NCBI RefSeq assembly: GCF_028287845.1
Contig: NZ_JAQBOW010000118.1
Location: 1 to 38,046, forward strand
Direction: 5' to 3'
DNA length: 38,046 nt
Origin: Mucilaginibacter sp.
Lineage (GTDB): Bacteria > Bacteroidota > Bacteroidia > Sphingobacteriales > Sphingobacteriaceae
In this document: in pieces, positions 1 through 8,702 of the stretch
Layout: each line of letters opens with the position of its first letter
Position numbering within the stretch: the first letter of the stretch is position 1
Notes under the pieces: generated by a model
What the model saw: only the letters and a program-made list of their open reading frames with translations
The model's database searches: none
Told to the model about the DNA's origin: nothing
Made by a program: the position numbers and the translations under genes

Positions 1-2174
1 CGTAAGGTTACCAGCAATAAAAGATCTTTTACAGCTTTATTGTAATAAGTAAATTCAAAACCTAAACGATCATTCAGGAAACCTGCATCCAAACCAATTT
101 CCTTTTCGGTTTGACGTTCTGGCTTAACATTAGGATTACCCAATTGAACCGGAGCTATTACTCCAGGCAAGCTGGCTAAAGAAACCGGTATATAACTGCT
201 AAATTGATCATAAGGGCCTATAGCTGTTAAATTACCCGATTGCCCATAAGAAGCCCTTAACTTAAAGTTTGGAATAACCGATGCTAAAGAAGACTTTTTC
301 CAAAAATTTTCTTCAGATAAAAGATACGTTCCGCTTAATTTAGGATAATACTGCCACCTGTCGTTTGCACCAAAAGATGATGATACATCATTACGGATAG
401 CGCCGGTTAAATACATTTTGTCTTTATAGCCGATAGTTTCCTGTGCAAAAAACCCTAAAATATTTAAAGTTGATCTGACATCACTGGCAACAATTGTAGT
501 TCCGCTCGCAGCCGACTGACTGACAGGGCTTAATTGCGTACCTGTTATACCCGAAGAGCTTATACGCTCTGTTTGTGCGGTGGCACCAATTGCTGTAGAT
601 GATGTAAATGCTCTAAAAGCAGCTTTATAAGCAACATTTATATCATTGTTAAGCAACAAGTCAAGCCTGTCTGCCCTTCTTGCATAACCTGTACCATAAG
701 TTGGTGTAGTATTACCCACAGGTATAAAGCCTGTGGCCAATTGGGTTGAGTTATCATAACCCAATGTGTAGTTAATAGACAAGTTTTTTAAAGGTGTAAT
801 AGTTACTTGAATATCACCTATAAAACGGCTTGTTTGCTGATGAAAGTTAAACCTGTTAATGGCCTCTAAGGGGTTGGTCCTTAGCAAACCGCCTGGGAGG
901 GTAAGTGCCGGGTAAACACCAGAAACCGGGTCTGGATTAGGGTTAATAAAGTTATTGGCAAAAATAAAACCTGTTAACGCGCCATAAGCTTCGTTTATAC
1001 CGCCATTAGGTATTTCGCTGCTACCACTCAAACTATAGTTAAAGCCTGCACTAACTTTTAACCAATCATTAAATCGTTGATCAACCCGTACACGGCCGGT
1101 ACCTCTTTGAAAATCTGTACCTTTTACAATACCCTGGTTACCCAAATAACCCCCGCTTATGTAATATTGTGTATTATCTGTACCCCCGCTTATGGCAACG
1201 TTACTTTCTGTACCTGATGCGGTTCTGAAAATCATGCTCTGTAAATCATAGCGCTGTACCGGCACGGTAGACAGATCAGACGCAGTTGTGTTGGTAAAAC
1301 GGAATGGTTCAGTATTATACGCCAGTTTTTTACGGATTGAATTGCTGCGAAATTGTGTTGAAACCGTAACAACAGGCGCGCCGGATTTACCTTTTTTGGT
1401 GAATATTTGTACAACACCATTACTTGCTCTCGATCCGTAAATGGCAGCGCCCGCGGCACCTTTTATAATTTCGATGTGATCAATATCAGCCGGATTGATA
1501 TCCACCAACCTGTTTTGACTATAACCACCCAAATCAACCAATTGATCTGAGCTATTATTAATAATAACACCATCAACAATATAAAGCGGGTCGCTTGAAC
1601 CTGCTATGGTAGAGTTTCCGCGCAAATGCACACTTATACCACCTGCAGGATTACCCGAGTTTTGAGAAATTTGAGCTCCGGCAACTTTACCGGCCATAGC
1701 CTGGTCAATTGATGTTGCCGCACCACCTTGTAAATCTTTTGCAGATAGGGTTGATATAGCATTACCCAATTGTTTTTTAGTAGTTTCGACAGTATTACCG
1801 GTTACAACAACTTCATTAAGATTTAGCGCGTCTTCTGAAAGTTCTGTACTTACTGTAATATCGTTTTGGCCTGTAAATGCGATAGTTTTAGTATAGGTTC
1901 GGTAACCGGTAAAGCTAATGGCAACTATAATGGTTGGCCCTTTAACCGTTGCCGTAAATGAATAACCACCATTAATATCTGTGGTGGCGCCAAACTGGGT
2001 GCCGGATATCCTTACAGCAGCTCCGGGAATGGGTTCTTTATCACGAGCATCTGTTACTATACCCTTAATAGTAACCTTAGCACTTTGTGCAAGGGCCAGC
2101 TCTCCATAACACATTACAACCAGTAATGCCAACAGGTACCGACCATGTTTAAATGTTTGTAATACTTTTTTCAT
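1..2174 (-). CDS. SusC/RagA-type TonB-dependent outer membrane receptor, C-terminus cut off by window edge
   Basis: I translated this frame by hand from the ATG at 2174 and it stays open to the left edge (about 724 codons of an expected 1000 or so). It begins with a signal peptide (MKKVLQTFKHGRYLLALLVV, cleaved near ALAQS), then a carboxypeptidase-regulatory-like domain (VTIKGIVTDARDKEPIPGA), the SusC hallmark LNEVVVTG, a plug domain with SDPLYIVDGVII and AAIYGSRASNGVV, and the start of a beta-barrel. There is no STN domain, so sigma/FecR control is not expected. It would import a ligand across the outer membrane using TonB energy, normally with a SusD lipoprotein that should lie just beyond the left edge. 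It starts 49 bp after the stop of the anhydro-MurNAc kinase gene and is probably co-transcribed with it. The ligand is unknown; a muropeptide or amino sugar is an inference from the neighbour only. Confidence 0.93.
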   Translation of the reverse strand, partial: MKKVLQTFKHGRYLLALLVVMCYGELALAQSAKVTIKGIVTDARDKEPIPGAAVRISGTQFGATTDINGGYSFTATVKGPTIIVAISFTGYRTYTKTIAFTGQNDITVSTELSEDALNLNEVVVTGNTVETTKKQLGNAISTLSAKDLQGGAATSIDQAMAGKVAGAQISQNSGNPAGGISVHLRGNSTIAGSSDPLYIVDGVIINNSSDQLVDLGGYSQNRLVDINPADIDHIEIIKGAAGAAIYGSRASNGVVQIFTKKGKSGAPVVTVSTQFRSNSIRKKLAYNTEPFRFTNTTASDLSTVPVQRYDLQSMIFRTASGTESNVAISGGTDNTQYYISGGYLGNQGIVKGTDFQRGTGRVRVDQRFNDWLKVSAGFNYSLSGSSEIPNGGINEAYGALTGFIFANNFINPNPDPVSGVYPALTLPGGLLRTNPLEAINRFNFHQQTSRFIGDIQVTITPLKNLSINYTLGYDNSTQLATGFIPVGNTTPTYGTGYARRADRLDLLLNNDINVAYKAAFRAFTSSTAIGATAQTERISSSGITGTQLSPVSQSAASGTTIVASDVRSTLNILGFFAQETIGYKDKMYLTGAIRNDVSSSFGANDRWQYYPKLSGTYLLSEENFWKKSSLASVIPNFKLRASYGQSGNLTAIGPYDQFSSYIPVSLASLPGVIAPVQLGNPNVKPERQTEKEIGLDAGFLNDRLGFEFTYYNKAVKDLLLLVTL

Positions 2175-2223
2175 ATTGTTTGGATTTTAGTTAGTTGCTC
2201 TTTTTTTATGTACTGTTTAGTTT

Positions 2224-3417
2224 TTATTTAGGGAAACTAATCTTTCCCATTGATACGGTAGGTAATCCCGGATGATCTCCAAAACTGGTTTTACCACCAG
2301 CCACTGCCTCATTGGCCAGCAAGGCAAACAATACAGCTTCCTTAGCATCAGGATGTATCCCTAATGCCGTTGTTGATTTAAGTTTGCGGCCAAAGTGATT
2401 TTCTATGTATTTAACAAGCAGTGGATTATACATGCCCCCACCACTTAAATAAATTTCAAAAGGTTTATCTACCGAAATATTTTTCTCTATCGCTTCAATT
2501 ATTCCTTTGGCAGAAAAAGCAACGAGCGTTGCCATTATATCAAAATCTGAGATATCTTCTTGCCCAGAAACTATAATTGCATTTTGTAAATACGTTAAAC
2601 TAAAAAGCTCGGGGCCGGTAGTTTTTGGAAAATCAGTTTTAAAGAATGGATGGTCATACAATGCATTGAGCAATAGTTCATTTACCTTTCCAGCAGAAGC
2701 CATTTCTGCATTTTTATCATAATATTTCCCCGGTGATTTCAATTGTACAAACTGATCCATAAGGGTATTGCCCGGACCAACATCTGTAGAAAAAAATCCT
2801 GTTGAATTACCCGAGGGTAAAAAAGTAAAGTTTGCAATACCGCCAATATTTAACATGATCCGGTTTTCGCCCGGGCTTGAAAATATAAGGTAATCGCCGT
2901 AAACAGCCAATGGTGCACCTTCGCCGCCGGCAGCTATATGTTTTTGACGAAAATCACTAAGTGTAATAATTCCTGTTTTTACCGCCAGGTGGTCGCCATC
3001 TCCTATCTGCAAAGTTGCATTAGGGTAATTAGCTATACGGTGTTGATGTTTTGGCGCATGAAAAATAGTTTGACCATGGCTGGCTATTAAGTCTATTTCT
3101 GTCGCAGGTATCTCCCATTTATTAAGACACTCTAAAATTAAATCGCCATAATAAGTACCTATAACTTCATTAAGTATGGTAATTTGCTCAAGGTTTGCCT
3201 GTTTTTTCGCGAATACTTCTTTTAGCGCTTCTTTAAAATCGGGCGCATAATCCATCGTAGTGAAGTGACTAACTTTTACATTCGTTTCAAGTCCGGATCC
3301 TGTAAACTTACAGACAGCTATATCTAATCCGTCAAAAGAAGTACCGGACATTAAGCCAATAATAGTTTTTTCGGGCTTGTTTGCTATTTTGTAAAGTGTT
3401 TCTATGTTCGAATTCAT
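2224..3417 (-). CDS. anmK: Anhydro-N-acetylmuramic acid kinase (AnmK family)
   Basis: AnmK hydrolyses and phosphorylates 1,6-anhydro-N-acetylmuramic acid with ATP to give MurNAc-6-phosphate in the cytoplasm, a peptidoglycan recycling step. From the ATG at 3417 the protein has about 397 residues, near the family's usual 370-400. Family signatures are visible: GLMSGTSFDGLDIAV (21-35), ASHGQT (112-117), SDFRQKHIAAGGEGAPL (154-170; D155 is the likely catalytic aspartate), TDVGPGNTLMDQF (211-223) and LSGGGMYNPLL near the C-terminus. An in-frame TTG at 3426 would add three residues, but the ATG is preferred. It lies between a DeoR-family regulator upstream and a SusC receptor downstream, an arrangement more like a scavenging locus than plain housekeeping recycling. 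No murQ etherase is seen in the window. Identification of the family is firm; the substrate in this context is inferred. Confidence 0.93.
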   Translation of the reverse strand: MNSNIETLYKIANKPEKTIIGLMSGTSFDGLDIAVCKFTGSGLETNVKVSHFTTMDYAPDFKEALKEVFAKKQANLEQITILNEVIGTYYGDLILECLNKWEIPATEIDLIASHGQTIFHAPKHQHRIANYPNATLQIGDGDHLAVKTGIITLSDFRQKHIAAGGEGAPLAVYGDYLIFSSPGENRIMLNIGGIANFTFLPSGNSTGFFSTDVGPGNTLMDQFVQLKSPGKYYDKNAEMASAGKVNELLLNALYDHPFFKTDFPKTTGPELFSLTYLQNAIIVSGQEDISDFDIMATLVAFSAKGIIEAIEKNISVDKPFEIYLSGGGMYNPLLVKYIENHFGRKLKSTTALGIHPDAKEAVLFALLANEAVAGGKTSFGDHPGLPTVSMGKISFPK

Positions 3418-3464
3418 ATAATTCAATTAGTAAACTAAGATTTTACTATAAATTATCTCTCACA

Positions 3465-3590
3465 ACGCAAAAAAACGCAACAGCAACTTCTTGTCTACAT
3501 GTATTATTAATATGTAATTATACTATTATTTTTTTTAAACAAAACATCATTATGCGCTTTTTTTTAAAAAAACCGCAAATAAACGCAAAT
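3465..3590. promoter_or_regulatory. Paired 10-bp direct repeats upstream of anmK, candidate DeoR-family operators
   Basis: On the minus strand two related blocks occur in the 260-bp gap between the deoR-type gene and anmK. The block at 3465-3480 reads TTGCGTTTTTTTGCGT and the one at 3573-3590 reads ATTTGCGTTTATTTGCGG. In each, TTTGCG recurs with a 10-bp period, and the blocks are about 108 bp apart. Several DeoR-family repressors bind short direct repeats spaced about one helical turn, so these are plausible sites for the adjacent regulator. The rest of the gap is AT-rich and shows no clear promoter of the Bacteroidota TTTG/TAnnTTTG type. The function is inferred. Confidence 0.45.
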
Positions 3591-3686
3591 TGTATACAGT
3601 TAAGCGTTCAGAATCCCACTAATTATTTATTATTAGAAACTATAGTATGAAATTTACACAAAAATATACGACTATTTTTTATGGGA

Positions 3687-4430
3687 TTAAAGTAGTTTTA
3701 CCTTTTTTCTATATTTTTCCAAATTTCCACCCCCAGGATCAATATCGGTAATGAGATAGGTGATAGCGTCAAGGGAGCACACTTTCATTTTTTGTGAGGA
3801 ATCTAATTTTTCGCTTATACTTAATATAACTGTTTCGGCTGCCGACTTAATCATTGCCTTTTTTACCTGGACAACTTCCCAGTCTGAGTCTGTTATCCCA
3901 TTTTTAAGGGAAACTCCATTGGTACCTAAAAAACAAATATCCGGCTCAATTTCTGATAGCTGGTTAATAACCTGGGCGCCCACCAATGTTTGCGAGTTGG
4001 ATGATAGCTTACCCGCAATAAGATTAACATCTAAACTGGGGTTTTCGGCAAGCTCCAGTGCCACTAACGGGCTTATAGTAAAGAATGTGCAATGCAATGA
4101 TTCCGGGATCATCCTGGCTAACTCTATCATGGTGGTGCCACCGCCAACAAGAATAACCATACCATCCTCTATCAATTCAATAGCTTTACGTGCTATCTCT
4201 TTTTTAGCGTCTTTTTTATAAACCTCTTTTTCCGAAAAAGGATAATGGAAAGATTTAGAAATAGCACCGCCGTGTACTTTTATGATCTGTCCACTATCCG
4301 TAAGCTCATTTAAATCTCGTCTAACTGTATCTTCTGAAACATTAAGCTGAACACTTAAATCAGCAGATAATACTTTGTTATGGATATTTATCTGATTTAT
4401 AATATAATTTAGGCGCTCTTCCTTTAACAT
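3687..4430 (-). CDS. DeoR/GlpR-family transcriptional regulator
   Basis: A 247-residue cytoplasmic regulator, the normal length for this family. The N-terminal winged helix-turn-helix covers about residues 1-57 (KEERLNYIINQI, then VSEDTVRRDLNEL, the recognition helix typical of DeoR/GlpR), followed by KVHGGA, a family signature. The C-terminal sugar-phosphate sensor domain contains DGMVILVGGGTTMIEL (about 89-104), FTISPLVALEL, VGAQVINQL and ICFLGTNGVS. Members usually repress nearby sugar catabolic genes and are released by a phosphorylated sugar. Here the downstream gene is anmK, whose product would be MurNAc-6-phosphate, so a MurNAc-6-P or related effector is a reasonable guess. The start is the ATG at 4430. 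It is separated from the GH97 gene by 171 bp and may have its own promoter. Confidence 0.93.
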   Translation of the reverse strand: MLKEERLNYIINQINIHNKVLSADLSVQLNVSEDTVRRDLNELTDSGQIIKVHGGAISKSFHYPFSEKEVYKKDAKKEIARKAIELIEDGMVILVGGGTTMIELARMIPESLHCTFFTISPLVALELAENPSLDVNLIAGKLSSNSQTLVGAQVINQLSEIEPDICFLGTNGVSLKNGITDSDWEVVQVKKAMIKSAAETVILSISEKLDSSQKMKVCSLDAITYLITDIDPGGGNLEKYRKKVKLL

Positions 4431-4601
4431 ATCAAATAATATAGGTCTATATGTAATTACAAATAAACTTATAAAAGTCTTCTAAACAATGATATAAATT
4501 CAATTTTAAAACTCATGATCTCAGCTAAGCAGTTCAAAGGGTAAGGGCTAATATTAAAATTAATATATAAAACGTTTATGATGACAGGAATGTTAAATAA
4601 C

Positions 4602-6734
4602 CTATTTATAAATTGGAATCCCTTTAGTACTTGAAGCTTGCTTAATGCTAACAGCGGCCCCGCCACCTTTAGCTAACTTTAAATTAAGCGTAGTATTTGC
4701 ATCAACCAGGTAGCTGTTAATCTTGTAGGCTTCCGGGTTAGTTTTCCAATCTGCATTAGCTGCATCTGCATAAATAGTAGCTATGTATTTTGCTTTTTTA
4801 TCCAGAAAATTTAACGGCACCGAGGCGTTTCGGTTATTTTCATTGGTTATAGCACCTATAAACCAATTCTCACTCCCCTTTTCTTTTCTTGCGGTTGTAA
4901 TATAATTACCAGGTTCAGCTTCAATAACTTTGGTGTCATCCCAATCTACAGGTACATCTTTAATAAACTGAAATGCATCCAAATACTTTTCATAATTTTC
5001 TGGCAGATCAGCAGCCATTTGAAGCGGACTGTACAACACTACATACAGGGCCAGTTGTTTCACCAGGGTGGTATGAATTTGTTTATCAGGCAATGACGTA
5101 TAATCTGTAATTTTAAGTATTCCGGGCGTATAATCCATTGGCCCCCCCATAAAGCGTGTAAACGGCATTATAGTTTCGTGTTCTGGTTTATTGCCATGGC
5201 CAAAAGCATTATACTCGTTACCACGCCCGGCCTCACTGGCCATCCAGTTAGGGTAGGTACGCTGCAGACCGGTTGGCCTTACCGGTTCATGCGCATCAAT
5301 CATGACATGATAGTCGGCAGCCTTTTGCGCGGCTCTAACATAATGGTTAACCATCCATTCGCCGTCGTGATGCTCTCCGCGCGGTATAATTTTACCAACA
5401 TAGCCGGTTTTTACCGAAGTATAGCCGTATTTATTCATAAACCGGAAAGCCGTATCCATTTGCCGTTCATAGTCGCTGGCCGAACCTGATGTTTCGTTAT
5501 GCATGATCATTTTTACACCTTTAGACGAGGCATAGCTTGTTATGGCCGCCACATCAAAATCGGGATAAGGTTTTACAAAATCAAAAACGTATTCTTTCCA
5601 GGCACCAAACCATTCTTCCCATCCATAGTTCCAACCTTCAACCAACACCGCTTGTATGCCGTTTTTAGCGGCAAAATCAATGTACCGTTTTACATTGGCT
5701 GTATTTGCGCCATGGGTCTTGTTGGGTATTAGCTGGCCATCGGCACCAACAGTATCTGCCCGGTTTGCATAGTTCCAGGTAGCTTTGCCGGTTTGCATTT
5801 CCCACCAAACACCTACAAATTTCATTGGCTTTATCCAAGAGGTATTAGTAATTTTTGAAGGGTCATTTAAATTTAAAATTATTTTTGATTCCAGTATATC
5901 AGCGGCTTTATTGCTTACAATGATGGTGCGCCATGGTGTGTAGCAGGGAGCGCTCATATAAGCTTTGTTACCCAGTGCATCCGGCACCAGGCTGGCCGTA
6001 AGTTTATATGTGGCAATATCAACATGCAACTGCATGGATGTGTAATTTACCAAGGCAGCCTCATGGATATTAATATACAAACCGTCGGCGGTTTTCATCA
6101 TTAGCGGCGTTTGCACAGCATATTTATCCGGTACTGTTTTTACCGCGATGTCATCAGATGAAGCAACTATAGGCTGATTATTTATTTCGCTTATAGCTGA
6201 TGTGGTGTACGGATACTCATTAGAATCATAATCGCCTGGTATCCAAAATGTTTTATGATTGCCTGCAAGAGCAAATTCGGTTACCTCGTCTGTTACAATA
6301 AAATTTTTTAGATCAGGTTGTTTTGGAAACACATACCTAAAACCTACGCCATCCTCAAATACCCTGAAAACAATATCCATCAATCTGCCTTGGCCATTTT
6401 GTTTTAAATGAACAATTACCTGTTCATAATGGTTGCGTATAGTTTTAACCTCGCCCCAAACCGGATTCCATTGTTCGTCGATTGATTTTTTTTCGGTACC
6501 AGTTATTACGAAACCATGATCAAGCCCGGTATTATCTAATAGTTTAACACCCAAACGGGATGGTTTTATAATTGGCTTTTGATCATAGTATACCGCATAT
6601 TCAGGATGTCCCTGGGCATCAAGCCTAAAATCAAGCTTCACCTTGTTCATGCCTGCACTAACTGCCGGTTTTTCCTGAGCGGCCAAACCTAACGGAATTA
6701 TAAAGCCAAGCAGGAATATATATATGTATTTCAT
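4602..6734 (-). CDS. GH97 glycoside hydrolase, SusB-like inverting alpha-glucosidase
   Basis: A 710-residue secreted or periplasmic enzyme with a signal peptide (MKYIYIFLLGFIIPLGLAAQ). The N-terminal beta-sandwich (about 25-300) is followed by the catalytic barrel. Motifs follow the SusB subtype: VKTGYVGKIIPRGEHH (441-456) rather than the VDFxDRDDQ of retaining GH97 alpha-galactosidases, HNETS (E414), MIDAHEPVRPTG (E483), MASEAGRGNEY (E501, E507) and GGPMDYTPG. The spacing E414-E483-E501-E507 is the same as E439-E508-E526-E532 in Bacteroides SusB as I recall it, which would make E483 the general acid, E507 the base, and several of these glutamates calcium ligands. It follows susC-susD after a terminator hairpin, so it belongs to an alpha-glucan locus but may be expressed at a lower level. 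Alpha-glucosidase activity on maltooligosaccharides is the best call; other alpha-glucosides are possible. Confidence 0.92.
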   Translation of the reverse strand: MKYIYIFLLGFIIPLGLAAQEKPAVSAGMNKVKLDFRLDAQGHPEYAVYYDQKPIIKPSRLGVKLLDNTGLDHGFVITGTEKKSIDEQWNPVWGEVKTIRNHYEQVIVHLKQNGQGRLMDIVFRVFEDGVGFRYVFPKQPDLKNFIVTDEVTEFALAGNHKTFWIPGDYDSNEYPYTTSAISEINNQPIVASSDDIAVKTVPDKYAVQTPLMMKTADGLYINIHEAALVNYTSMQLHVDIATYKLTASLVPDALGNKAYMSAPCYTPWRTIIVSNKAADILESKIILNLNDPSKITNTSWIKPMKFVGVWWEMQTGKATWNYANRADTVGADGQLIPNKTHGANTANVKRYIDFAAKNGIQAVLVEGWNYGWEEWFGAWKEYVFDFVKPYPDFDVAAITSYASSKGVKMIMHNETSGSASDYERQMDTAFRFMNKYGYTSVKTGYVGKIIPRGEHHDGEWMVNHYVRAAQKAADYHVMIDAHEPVRPTGLQRTYPNWMASEAGRGNEYNAFGHGNKPEHETIMPFTRFMGGPMDYTPGILKITDYTSLPDKQIHTTLVKQLALYVVLYSPLQMAADLPENYEKYLDAFQFIKDVPVDWDDTKVIEAEPGNYITTARKEKGSENWFIGAITNENNRNASVPLNFLDKKAKYIATIYADAANADWKTNPEAYKINSYLVDANTTLNLKLAKGGGAAVSIKQASSTKGIPIYK

Positions 6735-6808
6735 GTATAATTTAATTTTAACATGCGGATTTCAGAACATGGCAGTTCTTTTTACCCATGCTCTTTAGGC
6801 ATAAAGAT

Positions 6809-6842
6809 TAAAAAGTGCAAAGCCTTTTTACAGGCTTTACAC
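6809..6842 (-). terminator. Intrinsic terminator between susD and the GH97 gene
   Basis: On the minus strand an 11-bp stem (GTGTAAAGCCT at 6842-6832 with AGGCTTTGCAC at 6825-6815, one G-U wobble) closes a 6-nt loop and is followed at once by TTTTTAATC. It lies 16 bp after the susD stop and about 75 bp before the GH97 start, so it should end or attenuate transcription after susC-susD. Confidence 0.75.
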
Positions 6843-6857
6843 TAAACCAACCAATTA

Positions 6858-8684
6858 TTAATATCCTGGATTTTGTTTGATCTTGCTATTTGAATTTATT
6901 TCATTTAACGGAATGGGCCATGTATACGATTTTGCATCGCTCCATTGCAGCGCACCATTAACATTTAAAGCGCTTGCATAATAGGTTGCTTCTGATTGCC
7001 CTATGCGCCACCTGCAAACATCAAACCACCATGAACCCTCATTAAATAGTTCAGCCCAACGCTCATAATAAAGCGGGTTGGTACCTAAAACCGGGTCTGT
7101 GGCACTGGTTGGGCTGGTAAGCGTCAGATAATCAACAGGTGATGGTGAGTTAATAGGATAGCTATAAGCACGGCGCTTAACTTTGTTAATATATTCAAGC
7201 CCGGTTATCGCGTCGCCGCCTTTTATAGCAGCTTCGGCATATAGCAAGTATACGTCTGCCAAACGCAGAATATAATAATCCCATTTATCCGAATTAATAG
7301 AGTTCTCATTATAATCTATCGGCGCATATTTTTTAACGCTCCAGCCGTATTTAGTAGGATCGCCAACATAAACATCCGCTTTAGAAACCTTGGCCCAGGT
7401 GTTACCGTCAAACTTAACCGAATCGATCCACGGTTGTAAAGCATTTACAAACAAACGCGGGTCGGCAGTTTTATCGGTGCGTATCTGTAAAGCGTTTTGC
7501 TTATATACAGGGTCTATGGTTAATTGCTGGTTATAAAAAGTTGGCCCTACAGAGGCATTATACTTAGGATTAGCCACAAGAGTATAGTTGCTGCCTAAAG
7601 TAAAACCAAAACGGGTTACGTTTTTATCATGAAAGAACTCGTTTGGATAACCAAGTGCCTGCGTTTGGGTTTCAGTACCGTTAAAAGGTGTACTCCCATT
7701 ATACCCGCCAAATGTTCTTGGTGCCCATATAAGGCCATTAATAGTTGATGAGTTTGCGGCACCGCTGTAAATACCATAACCACCTTTTGAATCCTGGTCA
7801 ATATATAATTCAAATAATGATTCACTATTCAATTTATTGGAACCGTTAAAGGCATTTTGATAAGTATCAAATGGCATTAATACTTTTTCGCTATTGGTAA
7901 TTACATCCAGTAAAGTTGTTTTAGCGTTGGTCCAGTCCTGGGTGTAAACGTATGCTTTACCTAATAAACCCTTTGCAGACCATTCGGTTACGCGCGCCAG
8001 TTCGGTCGAGCCCCATGCTTTTCCTTTTAGTAAAGTTGCCGCTTTTTGCAGGTCGCTTTCAATCAACGTCCATACATCTTTAACTGATGACCGTGCTAAC
8101 TGGGTTTCTGCAAGGCCCGCTGGCAAAGCTGTATAAATCGGCACGCCCATTTTATCGCCATTGGCACCGCCGGCGGTCATGTAACTTTCGCCAAAAAGGC
8201 ATTCCAGCTCCATGTAATACCAGCCGCGTAAACAATAGGCCTGCCCAAGTATTAAATTAACGGTTTGTTTATCAGCCGCGCTTAAGCCGGGGTGTTGGGT
8301 TGTGTATTGATTTGCCGCAGAAATGGCAACATTACAGTTTTTTACACCGGTATACAATGCCTGCCATGCCTCACCCGAATATTGATTACTCACGCTTAGG
8401 TTGGTATTGGCCATTTCGTTCCAAGCCGGGTCGCCATTATATTCCGAGTTGATTGTATGCATGGAATTTGACAATGCTTTGGGTAAAAAATGGAAACCGT
8501 ATATACCCTGGTCGCGCAGATTAGCATAACAAGAAACTAATACACTTTGCAGATCAGCCAACGTTGATGGATAACGGGTTGCGTCATACGCGTTGGTTGG
8601 CCCAACGTTTACAGGTGATTTTTTACAGCCGGTTATTAAGATGACCGCCAGTGCTGCTGTATATATATATTTTAACATTTTCAT
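6858..8684 (-). CDS. SusD/RagB-family nutrient-binding outer membrane lipoprotein
   Basis: A 608-residue surface lipoprotein that would cap the SusC barrel and bind the glycan. The N-terminus is a lipoprotein signal (MKMLKYIYTAALAVILITGC, lipidated Cys20) followed by KKSP. SusD features are visible: the helical TPR-like core (ILGQAYCLRGWYYMELECLFG, GLLGKAYVYTQDWTNAKTTLLDVI), YYILRLADVYLLYAEAAIKGG, YERWAELFNEGSWWFDVCRW, and the C-terminal WPIPLNEINSNSKIKQNPGY. It starts 18 bp after the susC stop, so the two are one transcript, and it is followed by a strong terminator. The two in-frame ATGs at 8684 and 8678 differ by only two residues. It is rather long for the family (usually 450-600), which may mean an extra binding loop in the central part. 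Confidence 0.95.
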   Translation of the reverse strand: MKMLKYIYTAALAVILITGCKKSPVNVGPTNAYDATRYPSTLADLQSVLVSCYANLRDQGIYGFHFLPKALSNSMHTINSEYNGDPAWNEMANTNLSVSNQYSGEAWQALYTGVKNCNVAISAANQYTTQHPGLSAADKQTVNLILGQAYCLRGWYYMELECLFGESYMTAGGANGDKMGVPIYTALPAGLAETQLARSSVKDVWTLIESDLQKAATLLKGKAWGSTELARVTEWSAKGLLGKAYVYTQDWTNAKTTLLDVITNSEKVLMPFDTYQNAFNGSNKLNSESLFELYIDQDSKGGYGIYSGAANSSTINGLIWAPRTFGGYNGSTPFNGTETQTQALGYPNEFFHDKNVTRFGFTLGSNYTLVANPKYNASVGPTFYNQQLTIDPVYKQNALQIRTDKTADPRLFVNALQPWIDSVKFDGNTWAKVSKADVYVGDPTKYGWSVKKYAPIDYNENSINSDKWDYYILRLADVYLLYAEAAIKGGDAITGLEYINKVKRRAYSYPINSPSPVDYLTLTSPTSATDPVLGTNPLYYERWAELFNEGSWWFDVCRWRIGQSEATYYASALNVNGALQWSDAKSYTWPIPLNEINSNSKIKQNPGY

Positions 8685-8702
8685 AGTTTTTTAAAGTGAA
8701 TA

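Noticed and set aside
1232..1459. 75-codon minus-strand frame
   Set aside because: It lies inside the susC gene in another frame and has no independent support.
3659..3666. TATTTTTG on the minus strand as an anmK promoter
   Set aside because: It matches TAnnTTTG but has no -33 partner and would give a leader of about 240 nt; kept only as a possibility.
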